DNA of 64,000 bases, from assembly GCA_964507325.1 (NCBI GenBank), contig CAZDQL010000018.1, forward strand, positions 18,214 through 82,213. Direction: 5' to 3'. Of the stretch, positions 9,437 to 18,694 are shown in pieces. Each line of letters starts with the position of its first letter. Within the stretch, counting starts at the first letter, position 1. Origin of the DNA: CAZDQL01 sp964507325 (GTDB taxonomy: Bacteria > Planctomycetota > UBA1135 > GCA-002686595). Position numbers and translations under genes: made by a program. The notes beneath the pieces are model-generated. The model was not told the DNA's origin, ran no database searches, and saw only the letters and a list, made by a program, of their open reading frames with translations.

Positions 9437-11818
9437 ATGCGTGCGCTCTGCCTCCTGCCCCTGTCGTTCCTCATCCTCTCGACTGCGGACAACGCCTCGG
9501 CAGCGCCTCAGGTCGACCCCGGCACGCTGCTCTGGTACGACGAACCCGCGCGGGAGTGGACCGAGGCGCTGCCCGTCGGGAATGGGCGGCTGGGAGCGAT
9601 GGTGTACGGGGGGACCGCGGACGAGCGGATCGGCCTGAACGAGGACACCGTCTGGACCGGCGGGCCGTACGAGCCGAGCAACCCCCTCGGCGCGGCGGCC
9701 CTGCCCGAGATCCAGCGGCTCGTCTTCGCGGGCGAGTACGTCCAGGCGCACAAGCTCTTTGGCCGCACGATGATGGGCTGGCCCGTGGAGCAGATGAAGT
9801 ACCAGTACCTGGGGCGGCTGCTGCTCGCGTTCCCCGGGCACGAGGCGGCGGAGGACTACCGGCGCTCCCTCGACCTGAACACGGCGGTCGCGACGGTGAG
9901 CTACAGGGTGGGGGAGACGACCTTCCGGCGCGAGGTGTTCGCCTCCGCGGTGGATCGAGTGATCGTCGTGCGGCTGACGGCGGACCGACCCGGCGCGCTC
10001 GACTTCACGGCGCGCATGCAGGGGCTCAAGAACCCCGCACACTCGAACTACGCCGACGATTGGTGCCGCGTCGACTACTTGCCCGAGGGGGCCGTGCGCA
10101 TGCACGGCAAGGTGGCGACGTACCTGGGGGTCGAGGGACGGCTGCGCTGGGCGACGCGCATCCTCGTGCACCCCGAGGGGGGCAGGGTGTATCCCGCCGA
10201 CGAGCGAGTGGTCGTCGAGGGCGCAGACGCGGTGACGATTCTCGTGGGGGCGGCGACGAACTTCGTCGACTACCGCACCCTGAGCGACGCCGACCCCATG
10301 GACGCGGCGGCGGCCAGCGTCGCCGCGGCGGCCGGGCGCCCCTACGAGGCGCTCATGACCGACCACGTGGGCGATCACCAGGCGCTCTTCCAGCGCGTCG
10401 ACCTCGACCTGGGAACGACCCCGGCCGGCGCGCTGCCCACCGACGAGCGCGTGCGGGCCTTCGAGGTGACCGACGACCCCGAGCTCGCCGCGCTCCTGTT
10501 CCAGTACGGCCGCTACCTCCTGATCGCCAGCTCGCGGCCCGGGACGCAGCCCGCGAACCTGCAGGGGATCTGGAACGACGACCCGAACCCCAAGTGGGAC
10601 AGCAAGTACACGACGAACATCAACACGGAGATGAACTACTGGCCGGCCGAGGTGGCGAACCTGGCCGAGCTGCACGAGCCGCTCTTCTCCATGATCGAGG
10701 ACCTCTCGCAGACCGGGGCGAGCACGGCGCGCAAGAGCTACGGCGCCCCGGGCTGGGTCTTCCACCAGAACACCGACCTCTGGCGCGCGTCGGCGCCGAT
10801 GGACGGACCGCTGTGGGGCTCGTGGCAAACGGGCGGCGCCTGGCTGTGCACACACCTGTGGGAGCACTGGCGCTTCCATCCGGACGGAGAGTTCCTCGCG
10901 CGGGCCTACCCGCTCCTCAAGGGCTGCGCGGAGTTCTTCCTCGCCACCCTCGTCGAGCATCCCGAGCACGGCTGGCTCGTGACGTGCCCCTCCAACTCGC
11001 CCGAGAACTTCCCAGAGCGCGGCGTGCCGGTGATCTGGGACGAGATCTGCGACTACGACTGCGTGCCCAACATCGACGCCGGCCCCACCATCGACATGCA
11101 GCTCCTGCGCTACGTCTTCGACGCCTGTGCGGAGGCGTCCGAGATCCTCGGGGTCGACGAGGAGTTCCGCGGGAAGGTGCGCGCAGCCCGCGCTCGCCTG
11201 GCGCCGAACCAGATCGGGAGGGGCGGCCGCCTGCAGGAGTGGCTCGAGGACTGGGAGGACAGCGAGCCGCACCACCGCCACTACTCGCACCTGTGGGGTG
11301 CGTATCCGGGCTACGAGATCGATCCCGAGGGGACGCCCGAGCTCGCGGCCGCGGTGGCGAAGTCGCTCGAGCTGCGGACGGAGGCGGGCACCGGATGGGG
11401 GCACGCTTGGCAGGTGGGGATCTGGGCGCGGCTGCGCGACGCGCAGAAAGCCCACCGCCTCCTGCGCCGCCTCGTCGCCGACAACACCAAGCCCAACCTG
11501 TGGTCGGCGTGCTTCGGCGTACCCCAGCTCGACGGCAGCTACGGTATCACCGCCACGATCGCGGAGATGCTCCTGCAGTCACAGACGGGCGAGCTCCACC
11601 TCCTGCCCGCCCTGCCCGCGGAGTGGCCCACCGGCAGCGTGCGGGGCCTGCGCGCCCGCGGGGGATTCGAGGTCGACCTCAGTTGGAAGGACGGCGCGCT
11701 CGAGGTGGTGACGCTGCGTTCCGCCCTCGGCGGTGAGTGCCGGCTGCGCTACGGGGATCGCCGACGCACCGTTGCGATCGAGGCGGGAGGCGAGATGTCA
11801 CTGAAGGGCGCGTGGTAG
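9437..11818 (+). CDS. Glycoside hydrolase family 95 (alpha-L-fucosidase type)
   Basis: A 793-residue exported enzyme with a signal peptide and the GH95 opening (LPVGNGRLGAMVYGG, ADERIGLNEDTVWTGGP). Catalytic positions known from the bifidobacterial AfcA enzyme can be matched: the N-x-N pair N394/N396 in TTNINTEMNYW, the acid E523 in SPENF, and D747 in FEVDLSW. GH95 enzymes invert and remove alpha-1,2-linked L-fucose (some act on L-galactose). A GGAG ribosome site precedes the ATG. Released fucose would fit the SSS symporter and FucO-like dehydrogenase just downstream and fucose isomerase at 56.8 kb. Confidence 0.93.
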   Translation: MRALCLLPLSFLILSTADNASAAPQVDPGTLLWYDEPAREWTEALPVGNGRLGAMVYGGTADERIGLNEDTVWTGGPYEPSNPLGAAALPEIQRLVFAGEYVQAHKLFGRTMMGWPVEQMKYQYLGRLLLAFPGHEAAEDYRRSLDLNTAVATVSYRVGETTFRREVFASAVDRVIVVRLTADRPGALDFTARMQGLKNPAHSNYADDWCRVDYLPEGAVRMHGKVATYLGVEGRLRWATRILVHPEGGRVYPADERVVVEGADAVTILVGAATNFVDYRTLSDADPMDAAAASVAAAAGRPYEALMTDHVGDHQALFQRVDLDLGTTPAGALPTDERVRAFEVTDDPELAALLFQYGRYLLIASSRPGTQPANLQGIWNDDPNPKWDSKYTTNINTEMNYWPAEVANLAELHEPLFSMIEDLSQTGASTARKSYGAPGWVFHQNTDLWRASAPMDGPLWGSWQTGGAWLCTHLWEHWRFHPDGEFLARAYPLLKGCAEFFLATLVEHPEHGWLVTCPSNSPENFPERGVPVIWDEICDYDCVPNIDAGPTIDMQLLRYVFDACAEASEILGVDEEFRGKVRAARARLAPNQIGRGGRLQEWLEDWEDSEPHHRHYSHLWGAYPGYEIDPEGTPELAAAVAKSLELRTEAGTGWGHAWQVGIWARLRDAQKAHRLLRRLVADNTKPNLWSACFGVPQLDGSYGITATIAEMLLQSQTGELHLLPALPAEWPTGSVRGLRARGGFEVDLSWKDGALEVVTLRSALGGECRLRYGDRRRTVAIEAGGEMSLKGAW

Positions 11819-11906
11819 GGGACCGGCCCGCGCGAATTCACTCGCTCGCACGGGGGCCTGCGGTAGGATCCGTGGGACCTCGAATCCACCTGTCGGAAGC
11901 CAGACC

Positions 11907-13325
11907 ATGTCCACGAAGACCCGCAGCACCCGCCGCAGCTTTCTGAAGAAGTCCGCCGCGGCGACGGCCGGCATCACGATCCTCCCCTCCTATCTCGTCA
12001 CCGGCGCCCGGGCGCAGGACGGCAAGCTGCCACCGAGCAAGCGCATCAACCTGGGCGTGATCGGCGTGGGCGGGCGAGCCTCCGGTGTCGTCCCCGGTCT
12101 CTGTGCCGGTGGCAAGGCCCATCCGGTGGCGTTCTGTGACGTCGACTTCGGTGCGAGGGCTGTCGAGAAGAATCTGGAGAGGTACCCGGGCGTACGGCAG
12201 TTCAAGGACTTCCGGGTGATGTTGGAGGAGATGGGCGACGACATCGACGCGGTCAGCGTGGTGACGCCGGACCACACGCACTTCCCCGCGACGGTGTTGG
12301 CGATGTCGATGGGCAAGCACGTCTACGTCGAGAAGCCGCTGACCCACTCCTACCTCGAGGCGGACCTGCTGATGCGAGCCGAGAGGAAGTTCAAGGTGGT
12401 CACGCAGATGGGCAACCAGGGCCACACCTCGGGCGGGTCCGTCCAGTTCCAGCGCCTGGTCGAGCACGGCGTCGTGCGCGACATCACCAAGATCGACGCC
12501 TGGAAGTCGCCGGGCCTGTTCTTCATGAACGCCGCCAAGCGCTTCGCGGAGTACCCGCCGGAAGACGAGATGCCCGAGACCCTGGACTGGGATCTGTGGT
12601 GCGGGCCGGCGGAGAAGAAGCCCTTCAGCACCAAGTACCACCCCTTCGACTGGCGCGCGTTCTGGCTCTACGGGAACGGCATGCTGGGCGATTGGGGCTG
12701 CCACATCATCGACTTCGCGCACGAGTGGCTGGAGCTGGGCCAGCCCACCGAGATCGAGCCGCTGCGGATCGACGACCCCAACGACGTCCTCTTCCCGCTG
12801 AGCTCGCACCTGAGGATGAAGTTCCCTCGGCGCGGCGAGCATCCGGCCCTGGAGTTGATCTGGCGCGACGGTGCGAATTGCCTCCCGGAGGTTCCCGAGG
12901 AGTTCCAGGAGAAGCAGTCGGACGGCAGCCTCGAGCCGCCCAAGCTGGGCGGAGCCGGCACGATCCTGCACCGCGCGGACGGGAAGCTCGCGATCACGCG
13001 CGGGTCCCACGGGGGGACCTCGAGCGTGATTCCCAAGCAGCAGGCCGAGGAGCACGCTGAGGCGCTCGAGGTCGAGAATCCGCCCTTCAACCACACGGCC
13101 AGCTTCACGGCGGCCTGCATGGGCGAGGACCAGACCCGCTCGCCGTTCAGCATCGGGGGCGAGCTGACCAAGACGTTGATGCTGGGCATCATCTGCCAGC
13201 GCCTCAACGAGGAGTTGCGCTTCGACCGCAACAAGGAGCGCTTCGTCGGCAACGAGCGGGCCAATGCCCTGTTGGAGGGCCCGCCGCCGCGTCCCGGCTG
13301 GGAGGAGTTCTACCGGATGGTGTAG
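11907..13325 (+). CDS. Tat-exported Gfo/Idh/MocA family oxidoreductase
   Basis: A 472-residue NAD(P)-dependent dehydrogenase-like protein. A twin-arginine signal (TRRSFLKKSAAA) precedes the Rossmann fold (LGVIGVGGRASGVVPG, from about residue 47). The conserved lysine motif of the family is present as VEKPLTHSYLEA, and the substrate domain has WDLWCGPAEKKPF and DWGCHIIDFAH. Tat export means the cofactor is bound before secretion, a hallmark of the many planctomycete paralogues. Some members cleave glycosides through a redox-neutral mechanism; the substrate here is unknown. It starts 88 bases after the GH95 gene, so the two may form one transcription unit. Confidence 0.9.
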   Translation: MSTKTRSTRRSFLKKSAAATAGITILPSYLVTGARAQDGKLPPSKRINLGVIGVGGRASGVVPGLCAGGKAHPVAFCDVDFGARAVEKNLERYPGVRQFKDFRVMLEEMGDDIDAVSVVTPDHTHFPATVLAMSMGKHVYVEKPLTHSYLEADLLMRAERKFKVVTQMGNQGHTSGGSVQFQRLVEHGVVRDITKIDAWKSPGLFFMNAAKRFAEYPPEDEMPETLDWDLWCGPAEKKPFSTKYHPFDWRAFWLYGNGMLGDWGCHIIDFAHEWLELGQPTEIEPLRIDDPNDVLFPLSSHLRMKFPRRGEHPALELIWRDGANCLPEVPEEFQEKQSDGSLEPPKLGGAGTILHRADGKLAITRGSHGGTSSVIPKQQAEEHAEALEVENPPFNHTASFTAACMGEDQTRSPFSIGGELTKTLMLGIICQRLNEELRFDRNKERFVGNERANALLEGPPPRPGWEEFYRMV

Positions 13326-13379
13326 CGGCCTCACCTCGAGAGCTGCACGCCATCCCCGTTGTCGTAGAGCTCGGCCACC

Positions 13380-13402
13380 ACCGGCCCGAGCCCGGGGCCG
13401 GT
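13380..13402. terminator. GC-rich hairpin between the oxidoreductase and symporter genes
   Basis: ACCGGCCC pairs with GGGCCGGT across a 7-base loop. There is no T-run after it, so it could be a weak or Rho-assisted terminator, or just a stable leader hairpin ahead of the symporter gene. Confidence 0.3.
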
Positions 13403-13481
13403 TCGCCCTGCGCCGCGCCTCGCTGTACCATGCCGGCTCTCCGGTTTCCCACGCGCGTCCCCAGCCGATCGGAAGAATCAC

Positions 13482-15119
13482 ATGGTGTTTGCGGCAACGA
13501 GCATCCCGACCCTCGACGTCGTCATCATCGTCACGTACCTGATCGGCATCCTCGCGCTGGGTGTGCTCGTCTCGCACAAGAAGGGGATCACCAGCAGCGA
13601 GTACTTCCTGGCCGGTCGCTCCCTGCGCTGGCCGATGGTGGGGGCGGCGCTCTTCGCCACCAACATCTCGACCATCCACTTGGTCGGCCTGGCGGAGTCC
13701 GGCTACAAGCACGGGCTGGTGATCGGCAACTTCGAGTGGATGGCGTCCTTCTGCCTGATCCTGCTCGGACTCGTCTTCGCGCCCTTCTACTTCCGGAACC
13801 GGATCTCGACCCTGCCGGAGTACCTCGAGAAGCGCTACAGCCCCGGCGCGCGCACCTTCCTGGCCTTCATCGCCGTCATCGGCGCGCTGCTGATCCACAT
13901 CGGCTTCAGCCTCTACGCCGGCGCGGCCGTCTTCGAGCAGTTCTTCGGGGTCGACGTGGTCTGGTCGATCCTGATCATCTCGGTGGTGACCGCGATCTAC
14001 ACCCTGCAGGGGGGGCTCAAGGCGGTGGTGGTGACCGAGTCGATCCAGACGATCATCCTGCTCCTGGGCGCGGTGATCGTGACGATCCTCGCCATCGCAG
14101 CCCTGCCCGAAAACGGCGTCGAGACGTTCACGCAGTTCAAGGAGCGCATCAAGCCCGACCAGCTCAGCATGCTGCAGCCGATCCGCGATCAGAGCGGGAA
14201 GCTGGCCGAGTTCTCCTGGCTATCGGTCGTGCTCGGCTACCCGATCCTGGGGGTGTGGTACTGGTGCGCCGATCAGACGATCGTGCAGCGCGTGCTCGGC
14301 GCCAAGACGCTGCGCGACGCGCAAATCGGCCCCCTCTTCGCCGGCTTCCTGAAGATCCTGCCGGTCTTCATCATGGTGTTGCCGGGCGTGGTCGGCTACG
14401 TCCTCTTCGCGGACCAGATCGGTGACGACGCCAAGCAGACCCTGCCGGTCTTGATCTCGGAGCTGGTGCCGGTGGGGCTCAAGGGCCTGATCGCGGCCGG
14501 GCTCCTGGCGGCGCTGATGAGCACCATCGCCGGCGCGCTGAACAGCTGCGGGACGCTGATCGCGGTCGACATCGTCAAGCGCGCCAACCCCTCCGTCTCC
14601 GACCGCACCCAGGTGACGGTGGGGCGCGTCAGCGCGGTGGTCGTGATGCTCCTGGCGATGGCCTGGTCGACCCAGGGCCACCGCTTCGACAGCATCTTCG
14701 TGGCGATCAACAAGATCCCGGTCATGTTCGCGCCGGCGATCACGACCGTCTTCCTGTGGGGTGTGTTCTGGCGACGGGGGACGCGCCAGGCGGCCCTCAT
14801 GACGCTAAGCATCGGCTTCCTCGTGGGTGCGGTGAACTTCGTCTTCGACGTGCCGCTGGTGGGCAAGACGGAGTACACGACCGACGTGCTGGGCATCCCC
14901 TTCATGCAGCAGGCCTGGTGGTTCTTCTGTCTGTGCAGTGCGATCTACGTGGTGACGAGCCTCGCCACGCCGCGCCACTCCGACGAGGAGCTCGAGAACC
15001 TGTGCTGGGGCAACCCCCTGCGGACGCTGCGCGGTGCCCTCGCAGGCCTCAGCGATCCGCGCGTCTTCGCCGGCATCCTCTTGGTGGTGATGCTGGTGCT
15101 CTACTGGTTCCTGAGATGA
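13482..15119 (+). CDS. Sodium/solute symporter (SSS family)
   Basis: A 545-residue integral membrane transporter with about 13-14 hydrophobic segments. Family blocks are visible: EYFLAGRSLRWPMVGAALFA, ATNISTIHLVGLAESGYKHG near the first helices, YTLQGGLKAVVVTESIQ, and WYWCADQTIVQRVLGAK. This is the SGLT-like branch that imports sugars with sodium. It lies between a GH95/oxidoreductase pair and two dehydrogenases, with only nine bases before the next gene, so it probably imports the sugar or sugar acid that those enzymes use. L-fucose or a related deoxysugar is an inference from the neighbours, not from the transporter sequence. Confidence 0.92.
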   Translation: MVFAATSIPTLDVVIIVTYLIGILALGVLVSHKKGITSSEYFLAGRSLRWPMVGAALFATNISTIHLVGLAESGYKHGLVIGNFEWMASFCLILLGLVFAPFYFRNRISTLPEYLEKRYSPGARTFLAFIAVIGALLIHIGFSLYAGAAVFEQFFGVDVVWSILIISVVTAIYTLQGGLKAVVVTESIQTIILLLGAVIVTILAIAALPENGVETFTQFKERIKPDQLSMLQPIRDQSGKLAEFSWLSVVLGYPILGVWYWCADQTIVQRVLGAKTLRDAQIGPLFAGFLKILPVFIMVLPGVVGYVLFADQIGDDAKQTLPVLISELVPVGLKGLIAAGLLAALMSTIAGALNSCGTLIAVDIVKRANPSVSDRTQVTVGRVSAVVVMLLAMAWSTQGHRFDSIFVAINKIPVMFAPAITTVFLWGVFWRRGTRQAALMTLSIGFLVGAVNFVFDVPLVGKTEYTTDVLGIPFMQQAWWFFCLCSAIYVVTSLATPRHSDEELENLCWGNPLRTLRGALAGLSDPRVFAGILLVVMLVLYWFLR

Positions 15120-15128
15120 GGTGACGCA

Positions 15129-16151
15129 GTGCGTCAGGCGATCATGACCGCGCCCGGGGTCGTCGAGCTCCGGGACGTGCCTGAGCCGGTGGCGGGTCCG
15201 GGCGAGGTGCTCTTGCGCGTGCAGCGCATCGGCGTGTGCGGCAGCGACGTGCACGTGAACCACGGCCGGCACCCCTTCACGCCCTACCCGGTGGTGCAGG
15301 GGCACGAGTTCTCGGCCGTCGTCGAGGTCCTGGGCGAAGGGGTCGAGGGGGTCCCCATCGGCGCGCGCGCCACCGCGCGGCCGCAGCTGGTATGCGGCGA
15401 GTGCGGTCCCTGCCGGCGCGGCGACTACCACATCTGTGACGTGCTGCGCGTGACCGGCTTCCAGGCCCCCGGTTGCGCCCAGGAGCTCTTCGTGACGAGC
15501 GCCGAGCGGCTCGTGCTGCTGCCGGACTCCTTCAGTCCCGAGCAGGGCGCGCTGATCGAGCCCACCTCGGTCGGCGTGCACTCCAGCGGCCGCGGCGGCG
15601 AGCTCGCGGGCCAGAACGTGGTCGTGCTCGGCGCCGGCCCGATCGGGAACCTCCTGGCCCAAGTGGTCAAGAGCCGCGGGGCGCGGCGCATCCTGATCAC
15701 GGACCTCTCCGACTACCGCCTCGAGATGGCGCTGGCCTGCGGCATCGAGCACACCTCGAACGCCGGCCGCGAGTCCCTCGACGAGGCCGCGCGGCGCGTC
15801 TTCGGTGACGAGGGTTTCCGCATCGCCTTCGAGGCCGCCGGCTCCGAGGCCACCATGGCCGCCGCGGTCGAGCACATCGGCAAGGGCGGCCGCATCGTGG
15901 TGCTGGGCGTCTTCGACGACAAGCCGCGCATCGACATGTCGGTGGTGGGGGACCGCGAGCTCTCCCTGATCGGCACGCTGATGTACCAGCACGACGACTA
16001 CGAGCGCGCGGTCGAGCTGATCGCCTCGGGCGAGGTGGTCGTCGAGCCGCTCGTGACACGCCACTTCCCCCTCGAGGAGTACGCCGAGGCCTACGCCTTC
16101 ATCGACCGCGAGGCGGACCGCAGCCTCAAGGTCGTGATCGACGTCGACTGA
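15129..16151 (+). CDS. Zinc-dependent medium-chain alcohol/polyol dehydrogenase
   Basis: A 340-residue cytosolic MDR enzyme starting at GTG, nine bases after the symporter stop. The catalytic zinc ligands are C37 (VCGSDVH), H59 and E60 (QGHEF). The structural zinc site is C89, C92, C95 and C103 (CGECGPCRRGDYHIC). The nucleotide fold follows at VVVLGAGPIGNLLAQV, and the acid after it (ITDLSD) points to NAD rather than NADP. Sorbitol, threonine and L-galactonate/fuconate dehydrogenases share this pattern. Its operon position suggests oxidation of the imported sugar or its product. Confidence 0.92.
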   Translation: MRQAIMTAPGVVELRDVPEPVAGPGEVLLRVQRIGVCGSDVHVNHGRHPFTPYPVVQGHEFSAVVEVLGEGVEGVPIGARATARPQLVCGECGPCRRGDYHICDVLRVTGFQAPGCAQELFVTSAERLVLLPDSFSPEQGALIEPTSVGVHSSGRGGELAGQNVVVLGAGPIGNLLAQVVKSRGARRILITDLSDYRLEMALACGIEHTSNAGRESLDEAARRVFGDEGFRIAFEAAGSEATMAAAVEHIGKGGRIVVLGVFDDKPRIDMSVVGDRELSLIGTLMYQHDDYERAVELIASGEVVVEPLVTRHFPLEEYAEAYAFIDREADRSLKVVIDVD

Positions 16152-16174
16152 GTCCGCGCAACCCGGAGCCAGCC

Positions 16175-17335
16175 ATGAACACCTTCAGCTACCACCAGCC
16201 CACCCGCATCCGCTTCGGCCGGGGAACCTGCGCAGAGGTCGGCGAGGAGGCGGCGGGGCTCGGCCGCCGCACGCTGCTCGTCACCGAGCCCGCCTTCCCC
16301 GCCATCGAGCCCGTCTACGTCGCGGCACGCGCCGCGCTCGAAGCGGCCGGCCTCGCCGTCGAGCATTTCGACGGCGTGATCCCCAACCCCACCACCGAGG
16401 TGATCGCCGCGGGGGCCGAGCTCGCGCGCGCACACGGAGCCGACGTCGTCGTCGGGCTGGGCGGCGGCTCGAGCATGGACGCGGCCAAGGCGATCGCCGT
16501 CGAGGCGACCCACCCCGGCAGTTGCTGGGACTACCTCTGGTTCCGCGATCAGCAGCCGACGGTGGCCACCCTGCCGGTGATCGCGGTCACGACCACGTCG
16601 GGCACCGGGTCGCAGGTGACACAGGTCGCGGTGGTGACGAACCCCGCCGAGCGCTGCAAGTCGGCGATCTACCACCCGCTCGCCTTCCCGCGCGTCGGCA
16701 TCGTCGACCCCGGCCTGATGGAGACCGTCCCGCCGCGCATGACCGCCCTGACGGGCTTCGACGCCTTCACCCACGCCTTCGAGAGCTACATCCACGTCAA
16801 CACCTCGCCCTACGTGCAGCTGATGGCGCTGGAGGCGATTCGGCTCGTCGCGCGGCATTTGCCGAGCGCGGTGCGGGACGGCGACTCCGAGGCGCGCGAC
16901 GCGCTCGCCTGGGCCGACACCCTGGCCGGGCTGTGCATCGCCAACGCGGGCGTGACCCTGCCGCACGGCATGGGGATGGCGATCGGCGGCATGTACCCCC
17001 ACGTGGCCCACGGCGAGTCCCTGGCCGTGCTCTACCCGGCCTTCGCGCGCTTCACCTGCGACGCCGCGCCGCGCCGCTTCGCGCGGCTGGCGCGCATCCT
17101 GGACCGAGAGCTCACCCGAGCTCCGGACGCGGAAGCGGCCCGCGCCGCGGCCCCGGCGCTGGAGCGCTTCTTCGAGGAGATCGGCCTCGACCTCTCCCTG
17201 CGCGGACTGGGCGTGCCGGAGGAGGAGCTCGACCAATTGGCCGAGGCCTGCCTGGTGCTGCCGGACTACCAGAACAACCCGCGCGTGGCGACGCTCGAGG
17301 AGGTTAAGGGGATCCTGCGCGAGAGCTACGAGTAG
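16175..17335 (+). CDS. Iron-containing alcohol dehydrogenase (FucO/lactaldehyde reductase-like)
   Basis: A 386-residue group III dehydrogenase. The NAD site motif GLGGGSSMDAAKAIA is present. The predicted iron ligands are D196 and H200 (GFDAFTHAFES), H264 (LPHGMGMA) and H279 (VAHGES). D196 and H200 fall at the same residue numbers as in E. coli FucO, and the other two within two residues, so lactaldehyde/1,2-propanediol interconversion is a reasonable guess. That reaction is the end of anaerobic L-fucose breakdown, matching GH95 upstream and fucose isomerase at 56.8 kb. Other short-chain alcohols remain possible. It ends the plus-strand operon. Confidence 0.88.
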   Translation: MNTFSYHQPTRIRFGRGTCAEVGEEAAGLGRRTLLVTEPAFPAIEPVYVAARAALEAAGLAVEHFDGVIPNPTTEVIAAGAELARAHGADVVVGLGGGSSMDAAKAIAVEATHPGSCWDYLWFRDQQPTVATLPVIAVTTTSGTGSQVTQVAVVTNPAERCKSAIYHPLAFPRVGIVDPGLMETVPPRMTALTGFDAFTHAFESYIHVNTSPYVQLMALEAIRLVARHLPSAVRDGDSEARDALAWADTLAGLCIANAGVTLPHGMGMAIGGMYPHVAHGESLAVLYPAFARFTCDAAPRRFARLARILDRELTRAPDAEAARAAAPALERFFEEIGLDLSLRGLGVPEEELDQLAEACLVLPDYQNNPRVATLEEVKGILRESYE

Positions 17336-17347
17336 TCCGGGCAAGCC

Positions 17348-18649
17348 CTACTGCGCCATGACGCCGAACAGCAGGCCCACGATCGACGACATGGCGACCG
17401 TGAGCCCGCAGAACACGGCGGTCCTCTTCGACCCGATGACCTTGTAGATGACGAGGATGCTCGGCAGGGACAGGGCGGGCCCCGCGAGCAGGAGGGAGAG
17501 GGCGGGTCCTTTGCCCATGCCGAGTCTGGTCAGCATCTCGACGATCGGAATCTCGGTCAGGGTCGCGAAGTACCAGATCATCCCCAGCGAGGAGGCGATC
17601 AGATTGGACACGACGCTGTTGCCCCCGACCGCGGAGGCCACGGCGGACTCGGGGATCATGCCGCCGATGAAGCCGGTCACGAACACGCCACCGAAGAGGA
17701 GGGGGATGATCATCAGGCCGAAGTCCCGGGTGGCGTTCATCCACTCCTTGACCTCCTCGCGCGTGAACCAGCGCCAGACCATCAAGAGCACCAAGAGCCC
17801 CATCGCTCCCGCGAGGTACCACTTGAGCCCGTGGACCGTCGCCGTGAAGCTCGGCACCTTCGCCATCGAGGCCACCTCGGACCTCGGGATCCGTCGCACC
17901 TCGGCGGAGAGGTGGCCGTCCGGCTCGTACTCCTGGATGTCCAGCGCGTCGTTGGTCGAATAGCGAACGTTGGCGCTGACGGTGGTCCCGTCGGTCAGGG
18001 TGAGCGTGACGTCGTTCGTGTTGTACCAGTCCGAGAAGACCAGGAAGAGGATCATGCACAGGAAGTACGCCGACGTCTTCCACAGCGGCCGTCCCCCGCT
18101 GGGGGTCGCGGGGACCTGGGCGGCTTCGATCCGCTGCTGATCGCTGCGCCGGAAGATGGCGGCCATGATCAGGCCGATGACGACGGCGAAGACGATCGCT
18201 CCGACGAAGCGCGCCAGGCCGATGTCGAGTCCCAGCACGCGGGCCGAGAGGAACACGGCCATCACGTTGATCGCCGGGCCGGAGTAGAGGAAGGCGCTCG
18301 CGGGTCCCAGCCCCGCTCCCATGGCGTAGATCCCGGCGAACATCGGCAACACGCTGCAGGAGCAGACCGCGAGGACGATCCCCGCCACGGAGGCCACGCC
18401 GTAGGCGGTCGGCCGCGAGGCGCTCGGGCCGAGGTACTTCAGGACCGAGGTCGGCGATAGGAAGGTCGAGATCGCGCCCGCGATGAACATGGCGGGCACC
18501 ACGCAGGCGAGCGTGTGGTGAATGGCGTACCACTGGAGGAGTCGGAACGCCTCCAGTATCGAAGCGGTCACTCGCTCGTTGCCCAGCGGGATGAAGTAGG
18601 CCCCCACGAAGATCGCGACGAGCCACGCGGCTTTCTTCCAATCCTTCAT
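17348..18649 (-). CDS. DUF318/COG0701-type permease of the metal(loid) operon
   Basis: A 433-residue membrane protein with two hydrophobic halves split by a soluble loop (about residues 165-300) and a conserved cysteine motif AVCSCSVLPMFAGIY in the first half. This is the permease family that includes ArsP (organoarsenical efflux) and the SO_0444-type Cu/Zn exporters. It is the last gene of a five-gene minus-strand unit (arsR, thioredoxin-like, arsF-like, arsG-like, permease), separated from arsG by 45 bases. Efflux of an organic arsenical or another thiol-reactive metal compound is inferred from that context. Confidence 0.82.
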   Translation of the reverse strand: MKDWKKAAWLVAIFVGAYFIPLGNERVTASILEAFRLLQWYAIHHTLACVVPAMFIAGAISTFLSPTSVLKYLGPSASRPTAYGVASVAGIVLAVCSCSVLPMFAGIYAMGAGLGPASAFLYSGPAINVMAVFLSARVLGLDIGLARFVGAIVFAVVIGLIMAAIFRRSDQQRIEAAQVPATPSGGRPLWKTSAYFLCMILFLVFSDWYNTNDVTLTLTDGTTVSANVRYSTNDALDIQEYEPDGHLSAEVRRIPRSEVASMAKVPSFTATVHGLKWYLAGAMGLLVLLMVWRWFTREEVKEWMNATRDFGLMIIPLLFGGVFVTGFIGGMIPESAVASAVGGNSVVSNLIASSLGMIWYFATLTEIPIVEMLTRLGMGKGPALSLLLAGPALSLPSILVIYKVIGSKRTAVFCGLTVAMSSIVGLLFGVMAQ

Positions 18650-18694
18650 GCTTGCACCTCCGATTCCCGTGCGCAGACACGGGCGGGGCCGCGT

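Noticed and set aside
9281..11455. 724-codon open frame on the minus strand opposite the GH95 gene
   Set aside because: Its protein is rich in Arg, Gly, Pro, Val and His with no domain pattern. It mirrors the codon bias of the real GH95 gene; long antisense frames like this occur across the whole GC-rich window.
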